A DNA stretch of 64,000 nt from Microbacterium timonense (GTDB taxonomy: Bacteria > Actinomycetota > Actinomycetes > Actinomycetales > Microbacteriaceae): assembly GCF_900292075.1 (NCBI RefSeq), contig NZ_OLMV01000003.1:558001-622000 (forward strand), in the 5' to 3' direction. The position numbers and the translations under genes were made by a program. This document shows, in pieces, positions 56,529 to 64,000 of the stretch; the stretch's first letter is position 1; each line of letters starts with the position of its first letter. The notes under the pieces were generated by a model. It saw only the letters and a program-made list of their open reading frames with translations. It did not search any database and was not told where the DNA came from.

Positions 56529-57158
56529 TCACGCGGACCGCTGAAGCCAGGGTCGCAGCATCCGGGTGACCCACGGCAGTACGGCGTAGGTCATGACGGG
56601 AGTGAGCAGCACCGTTGACAGCAGGACCCGCGCTACCAGTGGCCACTCCGCGAACCCGGGGACGAAGCCGAGGAGCCACGACGCGAGGAGGTTCGTCGGG
56701 AAGAACCCGAGCCAGATCGTGACCGCCTGCTTCCAGCGGGGCGGGGCCGACGGGATGGGCTGCTGGACCGGACCGGTGGCCGGTGCCGCGGGATGATCCG
56801 CGTGCCTCGATTCGATGCGGACGGCGAACGGAGCGTCGAACCAGCCCTCGATGCCGGTGCGGCGCTCGACGCGGACCTCGCGCGCGAAGGCGCGTCCGGA
56901 ATCGAGCCACCAGGCCCGCTGCGGTGAGTCCTCCCACGCCTCGAGCGTAGGGATGTCACGGAAGCGGTAGAGCATGTACCAGAGGTCGCTGCCTTCGCCC
57001 GCGCGGACCCACCCCGATCCCAGGAAGCCGTCGCAGCCCGTCGCGAGATCAGTGCCCGCCTGCATCCAGCTCGTGGCTTCGACGGTGCGGGAAGGATCGA
57101 TGCGACGCTCGATCGCGACGGTGATGGGGTGGGCCACGGGTTCTGCCATGGCATCCAT
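56529..57158 (-). CDS. Antibiotic biosynthesis monooxygenase-domain membrane protein
   Basis: This 209-residue protein has an N-terminal ABM-type (dimeric alpha/beta barrel) domain (about 10-100, with ITVAIERRIDPSR and WYMLYRFRDIPTLEAWEDSPQRAWW) and a C-terminal hydrophobic part (about 140-205) with two membrane helices. The start may be ATG 57158 or 57149. It begins where the upstream DUF998-like gene should end, but that gene's frame stays open through it. Confidence 0.82.
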   Translation of the reverse strand: MDAMAEPVAHPITVAIERRIDPSRTVEATSWMQAGTDLATGCDGFLGSGWVRAGEGSDLWYMLYRFRDIPTLEAWEDSPQRAWWLDSGRAFAREVRVERRTGIEGWFDAPFAVRIESRHADHPAAPATGPVQQPIPSAPPRWKQAVTIWLGFFPTNLLASWLLGFVPGFAEWPLVARVLLSTVLLTPVMTYAVLPWVTRMLRPWLQRSA

Positions 57159-57937
57159 TCTCCGGTCCGCACCGGTGCCTCTTCGTGCCGGGCCGCAGGC
57201 GCGTGCGCCAGGACGCGAGGGAGCGAGAGCAGCCAGATGCCCATCGTCACGAACGCGACGAACTCGAAGAGCGCGAGGGTGATGAGACCCGCGGTCAACA
57301 CGACCATGCCCACCGCCAGCAGGGCGACGCAGAACGCGGTCGCCCGGCGGAACCGCCGACTGCGGCCGGGGATCGCGAGGCCGGTCGCGACCGTCGCCAG
57401 GAACGACAGCCCCAGGCCGCTGGCGATGATGTCGTGCATGACCGCGCTCACCGGGATGGGGACGAGACCCACCGCGGTCAAGTGCAGACCTGCGGACGTG
57501 AGAGACCCGCGGAACGCGCGCGAGGCGCGACGATGGATGCCGGAGGGCAGCGCCACCGCGATGAGCACACCGTATGCCGCCAGGAAGAAGCCCGAGAACA
57601 TCACGATGGTGTTGAACGTGCGACCGGAGAAGTCGGAGTAGGTGCCCAGCTGTGAGAAATGGTGTTGCCACCAGGTGCCGTCCTGCGTGGTGAGCACGGC
57701 CAGCAGCACGCCGACGGGCAGCGAGAGCACCGCCAGACGGCCGATGCCGTGGGCGATGGCGGGCACCGATGCGGGGCGCGCCGGCTCGGTCTCGGCAAGC
57801 GTCGCGACCGTGCGCGTGGCGGGGACGATGAGGGTGCGAGGCGCCCCGGGCGCGGTCGAAGTCACCGGGTCGGCGGGCACCGGTGTGGCAGGACGGGTGG
57901 TTACGTCGGCGAGGGTCGCGGGAGTCATTCGGCTCAC
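56633..57937 (-). CDS. DUF998-like membrane protein, frame open through the next gene
   Basis: This minus-strand frame starts at GTG 57937 (or ATG 57928). Residues about 60-260 contain six to seven predicted helices of the DUF998 type. After about residue 265 the frame crosses into the ABM gene in a different phase and stays open for 526 bp, giving Arg/Ser/Pro-rich sequence with no family features. The true end is therefore uncertain: the natural stop may be lost, or the two genes may overlap, or a frameshift may separate one original fusion. Confidence 0.7.
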   Translation of the reverse strand: MSRMTPATLADVTTRPATPVPADPVTSTAPGAPRTLIVPATRTVATLAETEPARPASVPAIAHGIGRLAVLSLPVGVLLAVLTTQDGTWWQHHFSQLGTYSDFSGRTFNTIVMFSGFFLAAYGVLIAVALPSGIHRRASRAFRGSLTSAGLHLTAVGLVPIPVSAVMHDIIASGLGLSFLATVATGLAIPGRSRRFRRATAFCVALLAVGMVVLTAGLITLALFEFVAFVTMGIWLLSLPRVLAHAPAARHEEAPVRTGEWMPWQNPWPTPSPSRSSVASILPAPSKPRAGCRRALISRRAATASWDRGGSARAKAATSGTCSTASVTSLRSRRGRTHRSGPGGSIPDAPSRARSASSAAPASRAGSTLRSPSASNRGTRIIPRHRPPVRSSSPSRRPRPAGSRRSRSGSGSSRRTSSRRGSSASSPGSRSGHW

Positions 57938-58194
57938 GTTCGGTCTTGTTCGACGTACGCCGGTGCCGACATCCCCCAGATCCCAGCCCCGGGATCGTCG
58001 GCAAATATTTACGACATAATCCCCAGTTCAGCGGCAAGCCGCATAGCGTAACAGTATCGTGCCAAACCTGGAGAACGCTCGCCCAGGTTTTTTTCGGTTC
58101 ACCGAACCGTCTCGGCCACGGCGTTACGCTGGTCGTGCCGGCGATTCGCGCCGTGTCGCCTCGCGCCACGGCACCGGCGCGCGGGAGGAGCCGG
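57938..58194. other. Divergent gap between DUF998 and DEAD-box helicase
   Basis: No gene is present. The middle is AT-rich for this genome (AAATATTTACGACATAAT at 58003-58020), followed by possible -10 elements (CATAAT, TAGCGT, TATCGT), the T-tract hairpin and a small hairpin CGGTTCACCGAACCG (58095-58109). Confidence 0.7.
58064..58090 (+). terminator. Rho-independent-type terminator in the helicase leader
   Basis: AAACCTGG pairs with CCAGGTTT across an 11-base loop and is followed by a run of T residues to about 58094. It reads on the plus strand, yet there is no plus-strand gene upstream; DUF998 runs the other way. So it can only stop a transcript that begins in the gap 57938-58063. Confidence 0.75.
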
Positions 58195-59781
58195 ATGCCC
58201 AAGAACAAGAAGCCCGGCGGCGGTCGCGCCCCGAAGAACTTCGACCCTCGCTACAACCCCAGATACCGGGCTTCCGGCAGCTCGCGCGACACCGAGGACG
58301 GGGATCGCAAGCGGCGACCAGGCGAGTCCTCTGCGGGCAAGGCGGGCAGTCGCAGTCCCGGCCATCGCGGTCATCGTCCGAGCCCGACGGCCTCGGACGC
58401 CGACGTCTCTGCGGGGCGCGGCGGGGCGCGCTCGGCCGCACCTCGCGGCGCGGTCGATGCCGGCGGACCCAAGCGCCGGTGGACGGAGCAGGAGCGAGCG
58501 GGCCGTGACGAAGCGCGCGCGATCCGGACGCACACTCGCGACATCCGGCCGCGGTCGCGGCCGGATGACGTGCCTGACCGGCTCGCCGCCGAGCCGGTCG
58601 CGACATCCGTCGCGGCCGACACGACGTTCGCGACCCTCGGGCTCGGTCAGAACATCGTCAAGACTCTCGGCGAACTCGGCGCGCGGCATCCGTTCCCCAT
58701 TCAGGCCGCCACGATCCCGGCGATCATCGAGGGCCGCGATGTCCTGGCACGAGGACGCACCGGCTCGGGCAAGACGATCGCCTTCGGCGCCCCGCTCGTC
58801 GAGAGCGTGCTGCGGTCGCAGGCGGGGCAGAAGCGGCAGATCGGCCGCCCGCCGCGGGCGCTGATCCTCGCCCCGACACGCGAACTCGCCCTGCAGATCG
58901 ACGCCACCATCCAGCCCCTCGCCCGCAGCGTCGGCCTGTTCACCACGCAGATCTACGGCGGCGTCCCGCACGCGCGCCAGTTGGGTGCACTCAAGAAAGG
59001 CGTCGACATCGTCATCGGCACCCCCGGGCGGATCGAAGACCTCACCGAGTCGCGCGCACTCGATCTGTCGCACGTGCGCGTCGTGGTGCTCGACGAGGCC
59101 GACCACATGTGCGAGCTCGGCTTCCTGGAACCCGTGCAGCGGATCATGCGCCGCACGCCGCGGGACGCGCAGCGCCTGCTGTTCTCGGCGACGCTCGATG
59201 CGCAGGTGACCGCGCTCGTGCGCGAGTTCCTCTCGGAGCCCGTCGTGTTCGAGGTGGCCGGTGAGACCCAGCGCTCGGGGACGATCGACCACCGGGTGCT
59301 CGTCGTGGACCACCGTGACAAGCGCGAGATCCTGCGGACGCTCGCGGGCGGCGGCGCCAAGGCGCTCGTGTTCACTCGCACGAGAGCGTATGCCGAGATG
59401 CTCGCCGAGCAGTTCGATGAGGCAGGCATCCGCGCGCTGGCGCTTCACGGCGACCTGGATCAGGCGCGCCGTTCCCGCAATCTGGAACGGCTGACGTCGG
59501 GCCGCATCGACGTCCTCGTCGCGACGGATGTCGCGGCGCGAGGCATTCACGTCGACGACATCGACCTCGTGATCCAGGCCGACCCTCCCGACGAGTTCAA
59601 GGCGTACCTGCATCGGGCGGGCCGGACCGGCCGCGCCGGCCGGCCCGGTACGGTCGTGACCCTCGTGACACGCGCTCGTCGCGAGCGCCTCGCCGAGCTG
59701 CTCGAGCGCGCTGACATCGAGGCGCCGTTCGTCGAGGCTCGTCCCGGAGACGCTGTGCTCGACGAGCTCGCGCGTCAGTAG
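58195..59781 (+). CDS. DEAD-box RNA helicase
   Basis: This 528-residue RNA helicase has an N-terminal basic, disordered extension of about 140 residues. The core then shows the Q motif FPIQ, motif I GRTGSGKT, Ia PTRELALQ, Ib TPGR, II DEAD, III SAT, V VATDVAARGIHV and VI HRAGRTGRAG. It likely acts on structured RNA, as in cold adaptation or rRNA maturation. The ATG at 58195 has a GGGAGGAG site. A conditional leader is possible (see terminator). Confidence 0.93.
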   Translation: MPKNKKPGGGRAPKNFDPRYNPRYRASGSSRDTEDGDRKRRPGESSAGKAGSRSPGHRGHRPSPTASDADVSAGRGGARSAAPRGAVDAGGPKRRWTEQERAGRDEARAIRTHTRDIRPRSRPDDVPDRLAAEPVATSVAADTTFATLGLGQNIVKTLGELGARHPFPIQAATIPAIIEGRDVLARGRTGSGKTIAFGAPLVESVLRSQAGQKRQIGRPPRALILAPTRELALQIDATIQPLARSVGLFTTQIYGGVPHARQLGALKKGVDIVIGTPGRIEDLTESRALDLSHVRVVVLDEADHMCELGFLEPVQRIMRRTPRDAQRLLFSATLDAQVTALVREFLSEPVVFEVAGETQRSGTIDHRVLVVDHRDKREILRTLAGGGAKALVFTRTRAYAEMLAEQFDEAGIRALALHGDLDQARRSRNLERLTSGRIDVLVATDVAARGIHVDDIDLVIQADPPDEFKAYLHRAGRTGRAGRPGTVVTLVTRARRERLAELLERADIEAPFVEARPGDAVLDELARQ

Positions 59782-59807
59782 CGCAGGGCGTCACCGGCAG
59801 CGACCGG

Positions 59808-60470
59808 TCAGTCCTCCGGACCGCGTCCGATCGTCGCCACTCGTTCGGGGTCGGCGCCGAGCGCCAGCAGCCGCGAGCGCAGCGCGACCTCCGCCCGGCG
59901 GTACGGTTCGGCGCTCCCGTGCAGGAGGGAGCGGGTGTTCGCGGCCTCCAGGAACGAGACCATCTCGAACGTCAACTGTCGTGCCTCGTCGAGCAGCGGA
60001 AGCTCTCCGGCGGCCATCGCGTGCTCGAGGCTGACGGTGAGGTAGTCCTCCCATTCGCTCGATGCGGCCGTGATCGCGTCGCGCACGACGCCTGGTTTGG
60101 CATCGAACTCCACCGAGGTGGCGGCGAAGAAGCAGCCGCCGCGGAAGACACGGTCGCGGGAGTAGGCCAGCCAGTGCTCGAGAAGGGCGCACACGCGCTC
60201 GAGGCCGCGTGGCGTGCCAGCGCGGGCCGGCGCGACGACACGCTCGATGAAGACGTCTCGTGCTGCCGACACGACCGCCAGCTGCAGCTGCTCCTTGGAG
60301 CCGAAGAGCGTCGCGATGCCGCTCTTGCTGTAGCCCGAGGCATCCGCCAGCCGGCCGATCGTGAGACCGTCCAAGCCGTCGACGGTCGCGGTGTCGACGG
60401 CGTGCGCCAGCACGATGCGACGGGATTCATCGCCCCGCACGCGCCGGCCGTCAGTTGGTGCTTGTGCCAC
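59808..60470 (-). CDS. TetR-family regulator
   Basis: This 220-residue regulator has an N-terminal TetR helix-turn-helix (DGLTIGRLADASGYSKSGIATLFGSKEQL) and a C-terminal ligand domain of the TetR_C_6 type. The start is GTG 60470. It is divergent from the alpha/beta hydrolase, and two matching TACGANNNNTCGTA sites lie between the two starts, so it probably represses both. Confidence 0.9.
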   Translation of the reverse strand: MAQAPTDGRRVRGDESRRIVLAHAVDTATVDGLDGLTIGRLADASGYSKSGIATLFGSKEQLQLAVVSAARDVFIERVVAPARAGTPRGLERVCALLEHWLAYSRDRVFRGGCFFAATSVEFDAKPGVVRDAITAASSEWEDYLTVSLEHAMAAGELPLLDEARQLTFEMVSFLEAANTRSLLHGSAEPYRRAEVALRSRLLALGADPERVATIGRGPED

Positions 60471-60484
60471 ACAGACAGGTTACC

Positions 60485-60521
60485 GTACGATCGTTCGTAT
60501 TCATACGTACGATCGTTCGTA
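60485..60521. promoter_or_regulatory. Paired TetR operators
   Basis: GTACGATCGTTCGTA occurs at 60485-60499 and again at 60507-60521, 22 bp apart start to start (two helical turns). Each contains an imperfect palindrome TACGA-N4-TCGTA. They cover the gap between the divergent tetR and hydrolase genes. Confidence 0.85.
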
Positions 60522-60537
60522 CATCGATGGAGAAGTC

Positions 60538-61482
60538 ATGGATGCTGTGATGGTTACTGCTCGGTCCGCCGTCAACGCCGCAGCGGTGGTCTCGCCGCGA
60601 CGGGCGGCGGCGCTCGCCCTGCCGCTGTTCGCGCATGTCGCGCGACCTCGGCCCGTCCACGCGGATGATGAGCCGACCATGTCGCGTGCGCGGCGCGGGA
60701 ACGTGCACATCCCAGGCGTCGACGGCCGCGGCGTGGACGTCGATACGTACGAGTGGGGGCGCGGGTCGCGCGTCGTCGTCCTCGCTCACGGCTGGGACGG
60801 CAGGGCGAGCCAGTTCTCCCGCCTGGTCCGGGAGCTGGTGTCGGAGGGTCACCGCGTCGTCGCGTTCGATGCGCCCGCCCATGGCGGGTCGGCAGGCCAC
60901 CGGACATACCTGGTGGACTGGCTCTCGGTGTTCGGCCGTCTGCAGGAGCGCCACGGCGACTTCCACGCCATCGTCGGGCACTCCTTCGGGGGCCTGGCCG
61001 CCCTCGTCGGTGTCGCCGGAGGCACCGCAGCGCGTCGCGTCGTGACCATCGCCGCTCCCGCCGACGCGGATCTTCTGCTCACGCAGTTCCAGGGGATGCT
61101 CGGCTACTCCGACACCGTGGCAGCACAGGTGCGCGAGCGATTCGCGCGGCGCTACTTCCCCGGCGAGGCCGACCCGTTCGCCTGGCTGTCGAGCGTTCGC
61201 AGGCCACTTCCGGCGGGGACCCCGCTCCTCGTGGCCCACGATGTCGGTGACCGTGTCGTGCCGTTCTCAGAAGCGGCCCGGATCGCGCACGCGAACCCCG
61301 GCGGGCGGCTGCTGTCGACCAACGGCCTGGGCCACAACCGCATCCTAGGAGCGGACGAGGTGCTTGATGCCGTGCTCGACCATGTGAGCCCCGCGGAGAT
61401 CGGGTCGGGGCCTCGCCCGCCTGCTCTCGAGGCCGCGGATGTACCGGTGTCCCGAGGCGAGCCGGTCGCCGCTCCGCGTTGA
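60538..61482 (+). CDS. Alpha/beta hydrolase
   Basis: This 314-residue alpha/beta hydrolase has the oxyanion-region VVLAHGWDG, the nucleophile elbow GHSFGG, an Asp in HDVGDRVVP and the catalytic His in GLGHNRIL. It probably hydrolyses an ester. The start is ATG 60538 with GGAGAAG upstream. A basic N-terminal region of about 55 residues precedes the core. It is likely controlled by the divergent TetR. Confidence 0.88.
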   Translation: MDAVMVTARSAVNAAAVVSPRRAAALALPLFAHVARPRPVHADDEPTMSRARRGNVHIPGVDGRGVDVDTYEWGRGSRVVVLAHGWDGRASQFSRLVRELVSEGHRVVAFDAPAHGGSAGHRTYLVDWLSVFGRLQERHGDFHAIVGHSFGGLAALVGVAGGTAARRVVTIAAPADADLLLTQFQGMLGYSDTVAAQVRERFARRYFPGEADPFAWLSSVRRPLPAGTPLLVAHDVGDRVVPFSEAARIAHANPGGRLLSTNGLGHNRILGADEVLDAVLDHVSPAEIGSGPRPPALEAADVPVSRGEPVAAPR

Positions 61483-61529
61483 GGCGCAGCCGGTCTGCGT
61501 CCCGCCTCCGACTCGTGCCGACGGGGGAA

Positions 61530-62657
61530 TCAGAAGAGCCGGTCGACCGCCTCGGGTGCGGCGACCCCGGTGCGGCCGGCGAGACCCTCTCGCCACGCCG
61601 CTGCCGCCCGACCGCGCGAGGTCACCACGATCGGCGCGCTGCGCGCATCCGCCCGATCGGCCAGTCCCGATACGGGGGCGCCACGCGGGTTCTCGTCCTC
61701 GGCGCTGCCGTCGAGTCCGTGCACGCGCAGCAGCGGCCGCACCCGCTTGGCCAGCCACGCCCGGTACGCCTTGGGTGCGTTCGCCGTCACCCCCGGGTAC
61801 AGCCCGCAGTACGACGAGACCAGTTCCGGGTGGCGCTCCGCGAGCCATTGCATGAACCACTGTTTGGCGCCCGGGCGCAGGTGGAGCGCGCCGTAGACGA
61901 CCCGTACGGCACCCGCCTGCTTGATGCGGGTGAGCGCGTGGTCGATGGCGGAGATCGAGTCGGTGAGGTGCGGAACGATGGGCATGAGGAACACCGTCAC
62001 GCGGAAGCCGGCCTCCGTCGCGGCTCGAACCGTCTCGAGACGGGCGCTGGCGGTCGGCGTCCCGGGCTCGACGAGGTGCTGGAGCTCGTCGTCGAACACG
62101 GCGATCGACATCGCGAGGGTCACGTGCACCTGCGCCGCGGCATCCGTCAGCAGGGGCAGGTCACGCCGCAGCAGAGTCCCCTTGGTGAGGATGGAGAAGG
62201 GTGTACCCGACTCGGTCAGAGCCGAGACGATGCCGGGCATGAGCTTATAGCGGCCCTCGGCGCGCTGATAAGGGTCGGTGTTCGTGCCGAGCATGACCGG
62301 CTGGTGCTGCCAGGTGCCGCGGCGCAGCTCCTTCTGGAGCACCTCGGCCACGTTGACCTTCACCACCACCTGGGTGTCGAAATCGCGCCCCGCGTCGAGC
62401 TCGAGGTACTCGTGCGTGCCCCGGGCGAAACAGTACACGCATGCATGACTGCAGCCCCGATAGGGGTTCACGGTCCAGTCGAACGGCATGGCGGACGCGC
62501 TCGGGACGTGGTTGAGGGCGGACTTGCAGAGCACCTCGTGGAACGTCACGCCGGCGAACTCGGGCGTGGTGACCGAGCGCACCAGTCCGTTCAGCTGCTC
62601 GAGTCCCGGCAGGGCCCCGGCATCCGCCACTCCCAGCTCCTGACCCTGCCATCGCAT
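61530..62657 (-). CDS. Rv2578c-family radical SAM protein
   Basis: This 375-residue radical SAM enzyme has the cluster motif CSHACVYC (CxxxCxxC) in a setting, NPYRGCSHACVYCFARGTHEYL, typical of the Rv2578c (SplB-like) family. It then has TKGTLLRRDLPLL and the late GALHLRPGAKQWFMQWL. The natural reaction is not known. The start is ATG 62657. TTGACT (62692-62687) and TCTCAT 17 bp further would put transcription at the ATG itself, but the -10 is poor. Confidence 0.9.
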   Translation of the reverse strand: MRWQGQELGVADAGALPGLEQLNGLVRSVTTPEFAGVTFHEVLCKSALNHVPSASAMPFDWTVNPYRGCSHACVYCFARGTHEYLELDAGRDFDTQVVVKVNVAEVLQKELRRGTWQHQPVMLGTNTDPYQRAEGRYKLMPGIVSALTESGTPFSILTKGTLLRRDLPLLTDAAAQVHVTLAMSIAVFDDELQHLVEPGTPTASARLETVRAATEAGFRVTVFLMPIVPHLTDSISAIDHALTRIKQAGAVRVVYGALHLRPGAKQWFMQWLAERHPELVSSYCGLYPGVTANAPKAYRAWLAKRVRPLLRVHGLDGSAEDENPRGAPVSGLADRADARSAPIVVTSRGRAAAAWREGLAGRTGVAAPEAVDRLF

Positions 62658-62768
62658 GACTCCATGAGAACAAAGCTTCGAACTTAAGTCAAGACAACGG
62701 ACGGCGGGTATAGAACATCGCCTGATGGATGCCGTTCGCCTGGCGGAATGCCCTCGGCGCGGGTCACA

Positions 62769-63986
62769 ATGGCTTGCGTGACCGAGCCTGGCGGGCTCGC
62801 GACCCCCCGAGCCGCCCCCGAGACTCGTCGTGCCGCCCGAGCGATGCGCGAAGAGGCCGAGAGGCGTGCGCGCGCAACGGCATCCGTCCCCGCCGTGACC
62901 CCGTCGGGTCCGCTCTCCACCGCGCCGCTTTCGCCGGTGCTTTCGCCGACGCCGCCACCGGTCACCGGGACGGCTCGTCCGTCCGCAGCCACGCGACGGG
63001 CAGCGCGCGCCGCCCAGCTGCTGGATGCGGACGAGCAGACTCCGGCGCCGCACCATGCCGGTCCGCGACGGGTGACCCGGCGGATCGCGGTGATCGCGGG
63101 ACTCGGAGTGGGGGCGGTGCTGCTCATGGGATCGGCGGCGATGACCGCCATGATGCTTCCGGCTGCGTCGGACGGCGGCGCCGACGCCGCGCTCTCACTG
63201 CGCGCGCAGCCGCCCACGATCGAGCAGCTCCCCGTTCCGCAGATGGAGCAGTCCCCGCCGTCGGCCGACATCTGCACCATCCCGGAGATCAGCGCGGCAC
63301 TGCAGGCCGGCGACGACGAGGCGGTGATCATCGCCGCGGGCGGCGGAGAGGCCTTCCGGGCTGCCGTCGTGGACGGACGGGCCCCGTGCATCGACCTCGG
63401 CGACTCGGCCCGCACCTGGACCGTCATCGACAAGGTTCGGCCCGCGAACCCGATCGACTATCGACCCGCCGGCCTGCTCTCTCCGCCGGGAGTGCGCAAC
63501 CTCGAGGGCGGCGCGTTGCGCACGGACGCCGCATCCGCCCTCGCCTCGCTGGCTGCCGCGGCGCAGAGCGCGGGGGCGGGTGAGATCGCCCTCGAGAGCG
63601 GGTTCCGCTCGTACGAGACGCAGCAGGAGACGTACGGACGGCACCACTCCGAACGCGGTGAGGGGGCCGACCAGGTGAGCGCGCGGCCGGGATACAGCGA
63701 GCACCAGCTGGGGCTGAGTGCCGACGTGGTGGCGTGTGCCGGCGCATGCGGCACCCTCGACGAGCTGGCCGGCTCACCTCAGGGGCAGTGGATCGCCGCG
63801 CACGCCTGGGAGCACGGCTGGATCGTCCGCTACGTCGAGGGCGCCACTCCGGTCACCGGCTACCTGCCGGAGCCCTGGCACCTCCGCTATGTCGGACCGG
63901 AGCTGGCCAAGGCCTATCACGACGGCGGGTGGACCTCGTTGGAGGAGTTCTTCGCCCTGCCGCCGGCGCCCGCCTACGTCGGCTGA
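62769..63986 (+). CDS. D-alanyl-D-alanine carboxypeptidase (VanY/M15B)
   Basis: This zinc peptidase trims the D-Ala from peptidoglycan stem peptides outside the cell. The 405-residue protein has a cytosolic Arg/Ala/Pro-rich N-terminus of about 95 residues, one membrane helix (about 105-135) and an M15 domain with SARPGYSEHQLGLSADV (SxHxxGxAxD zinc ligands) and EPWHLRYVG (catalytic Glu/His). The start may be ATG 62769 or GTG 62778. The helix-first layout implies a type II membrane anchor. Confidence 0.9.
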   Translation: MACVTEPGGLATPRAAPETRRAARAMREEAERRARATASVPAVTPSGPLSTAPLSPVLSPTPPPVTGTARPSAATRRAARAAQLLDADEQTPAPHHAGPRRVTRRIAVIAGLGVGAVLLMGSAAMTAMMLPAASDGGADAALSLRAQPPTIEQLPVPQMEQSPPSADICTIPEISAALQAGDDEAVIIAAGGGEAFRAAVVDGRAPCIDLGDSARTWTVIDKVRPANPIDYRPAGLLSPPGVRNLEGGALRTDAASALASLAAAAQSAGAGEIALESGFRSYETQQETYGRHHSERGEGADQVSARPGYSEHQLGLSADVVACAGACGTLDELAGSPQGQWIAAHAWEHGWIVRYVEGATPVTGYLPEPWHLRYVGPELAKAYHDGGWTSLEEFFALPPAPAYVG

Positions 63987-64000
63987 CCCGCGGAACTGAA

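Noticed and set aside
62671..62690. AAGCTTCGAACTTAAG as an SOS box
   Set aside because: It lacks the TCGAAC-N4-GTTCGA layout of actinobacterial LexA sites, although it is partly palindromic.

Overview
This is a chromosomal segment from a high-GC Gram-positive bacterium. It is most likely a member of Microbacteriaceae, probably Microbacterium or a close relative. That assignment is inferred from strong GC bias, many GTG starts, GGAG-type ribosome binding sites, DUF3073- and DUF4097-type proteins, CebR-type operators, many GGATGCCG/CGGCATCC hairpins, and scattered pur genes with their usual actinobacterial neighbours. I see no rRNA, tRNA, CRISPR array, phage, transposase or replication origin. 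About 66 genes fill the window, nearly all ordinary core or accessory chromosomal genes.

Layout, left to right. 0-4 kb: the K+-ATPase operon kdp on the minus strand (27-aa microprotein, kdpF, kdpA, and kdpB running off the left edge). 4-6 kb: sufS-sufU for Fe-S clusters. 6-13 kb: an APC permease, a VanZ/RDD membrane protein, a glyceraldehyde-3-phosphate dehydrogenase, a GlxA-type regulator and an M20 amidohydrolase. 13-16 kb: a GH13 alpha-glucosidase with its LacI regulator and operator. 16-20 kb: apt, a MerB-like protein, a hydroxyacid dehydrogenase, a DUF1761-type protein and purSQ. 20-26 kb: a cellobiose (ceb) locus with solute-binding protein, two permeases, GH1 beta-glucosidase and CebR, driven by a promoter carrying three CebR-type boxes. 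26-30 kb: a VOC dioxygenase, uracil permease, purC and a TfoX-like protein. 30-33 kb: PadR plus an MFS exporter. 33-43 kb: lhgO, a lipoprotein, purD, a sterol-carrier-like protein, purM, purF, a CynX-type MFS protein, DUF3073 and a universal stress protein. 43-48 kb: PadR/DUF4097, a TipA-type MerR and a stress-like group (small membrane protein, SDR, Rho-N-like protein, topoisomerase IB). 48-53 kb: two crcB fluoride channels and a large RND exporter. 53-58 kb: GNAT, an ArsR-led operon and membrane/ABM genes. 58-64 kb: a DEAD-box helicase, TetR/hydrolase pair, Rv2578c-type radical SAM protein and a VanY-type carboxypeptidase.

How the genes work together. purF, purD, purQ/S, purM and purC supply most early steps of IMP synthesis (purL and purN are not here), and apt and uracil permease add salvage. 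The ceb and GH13 loci are separate LacI-controlled sugar modules. Several transcription factors sit beside readable palindromic operators: CebR, the GH13 LacI, PadR (two types), MerR, ArsR and TetR.

The least explained content is not a gene. Gene gaps, including divergent ones where a terminator makes no sense, hold a series of palindromic elements of about 70-160 bp. Each is built from its own motif in direct and inverted copies. Other repeat-like sequences lie in frame inside three coding regions (kdpB, the M20 amidohydrolase and the MFS exporter). Further points of interest are a leaderless arsR start inside a perfect 32-bp palindrome, a U-tract terminator in the helicase leader, and a MerB-like protein whose catalytic spacing matches MerB exactly.
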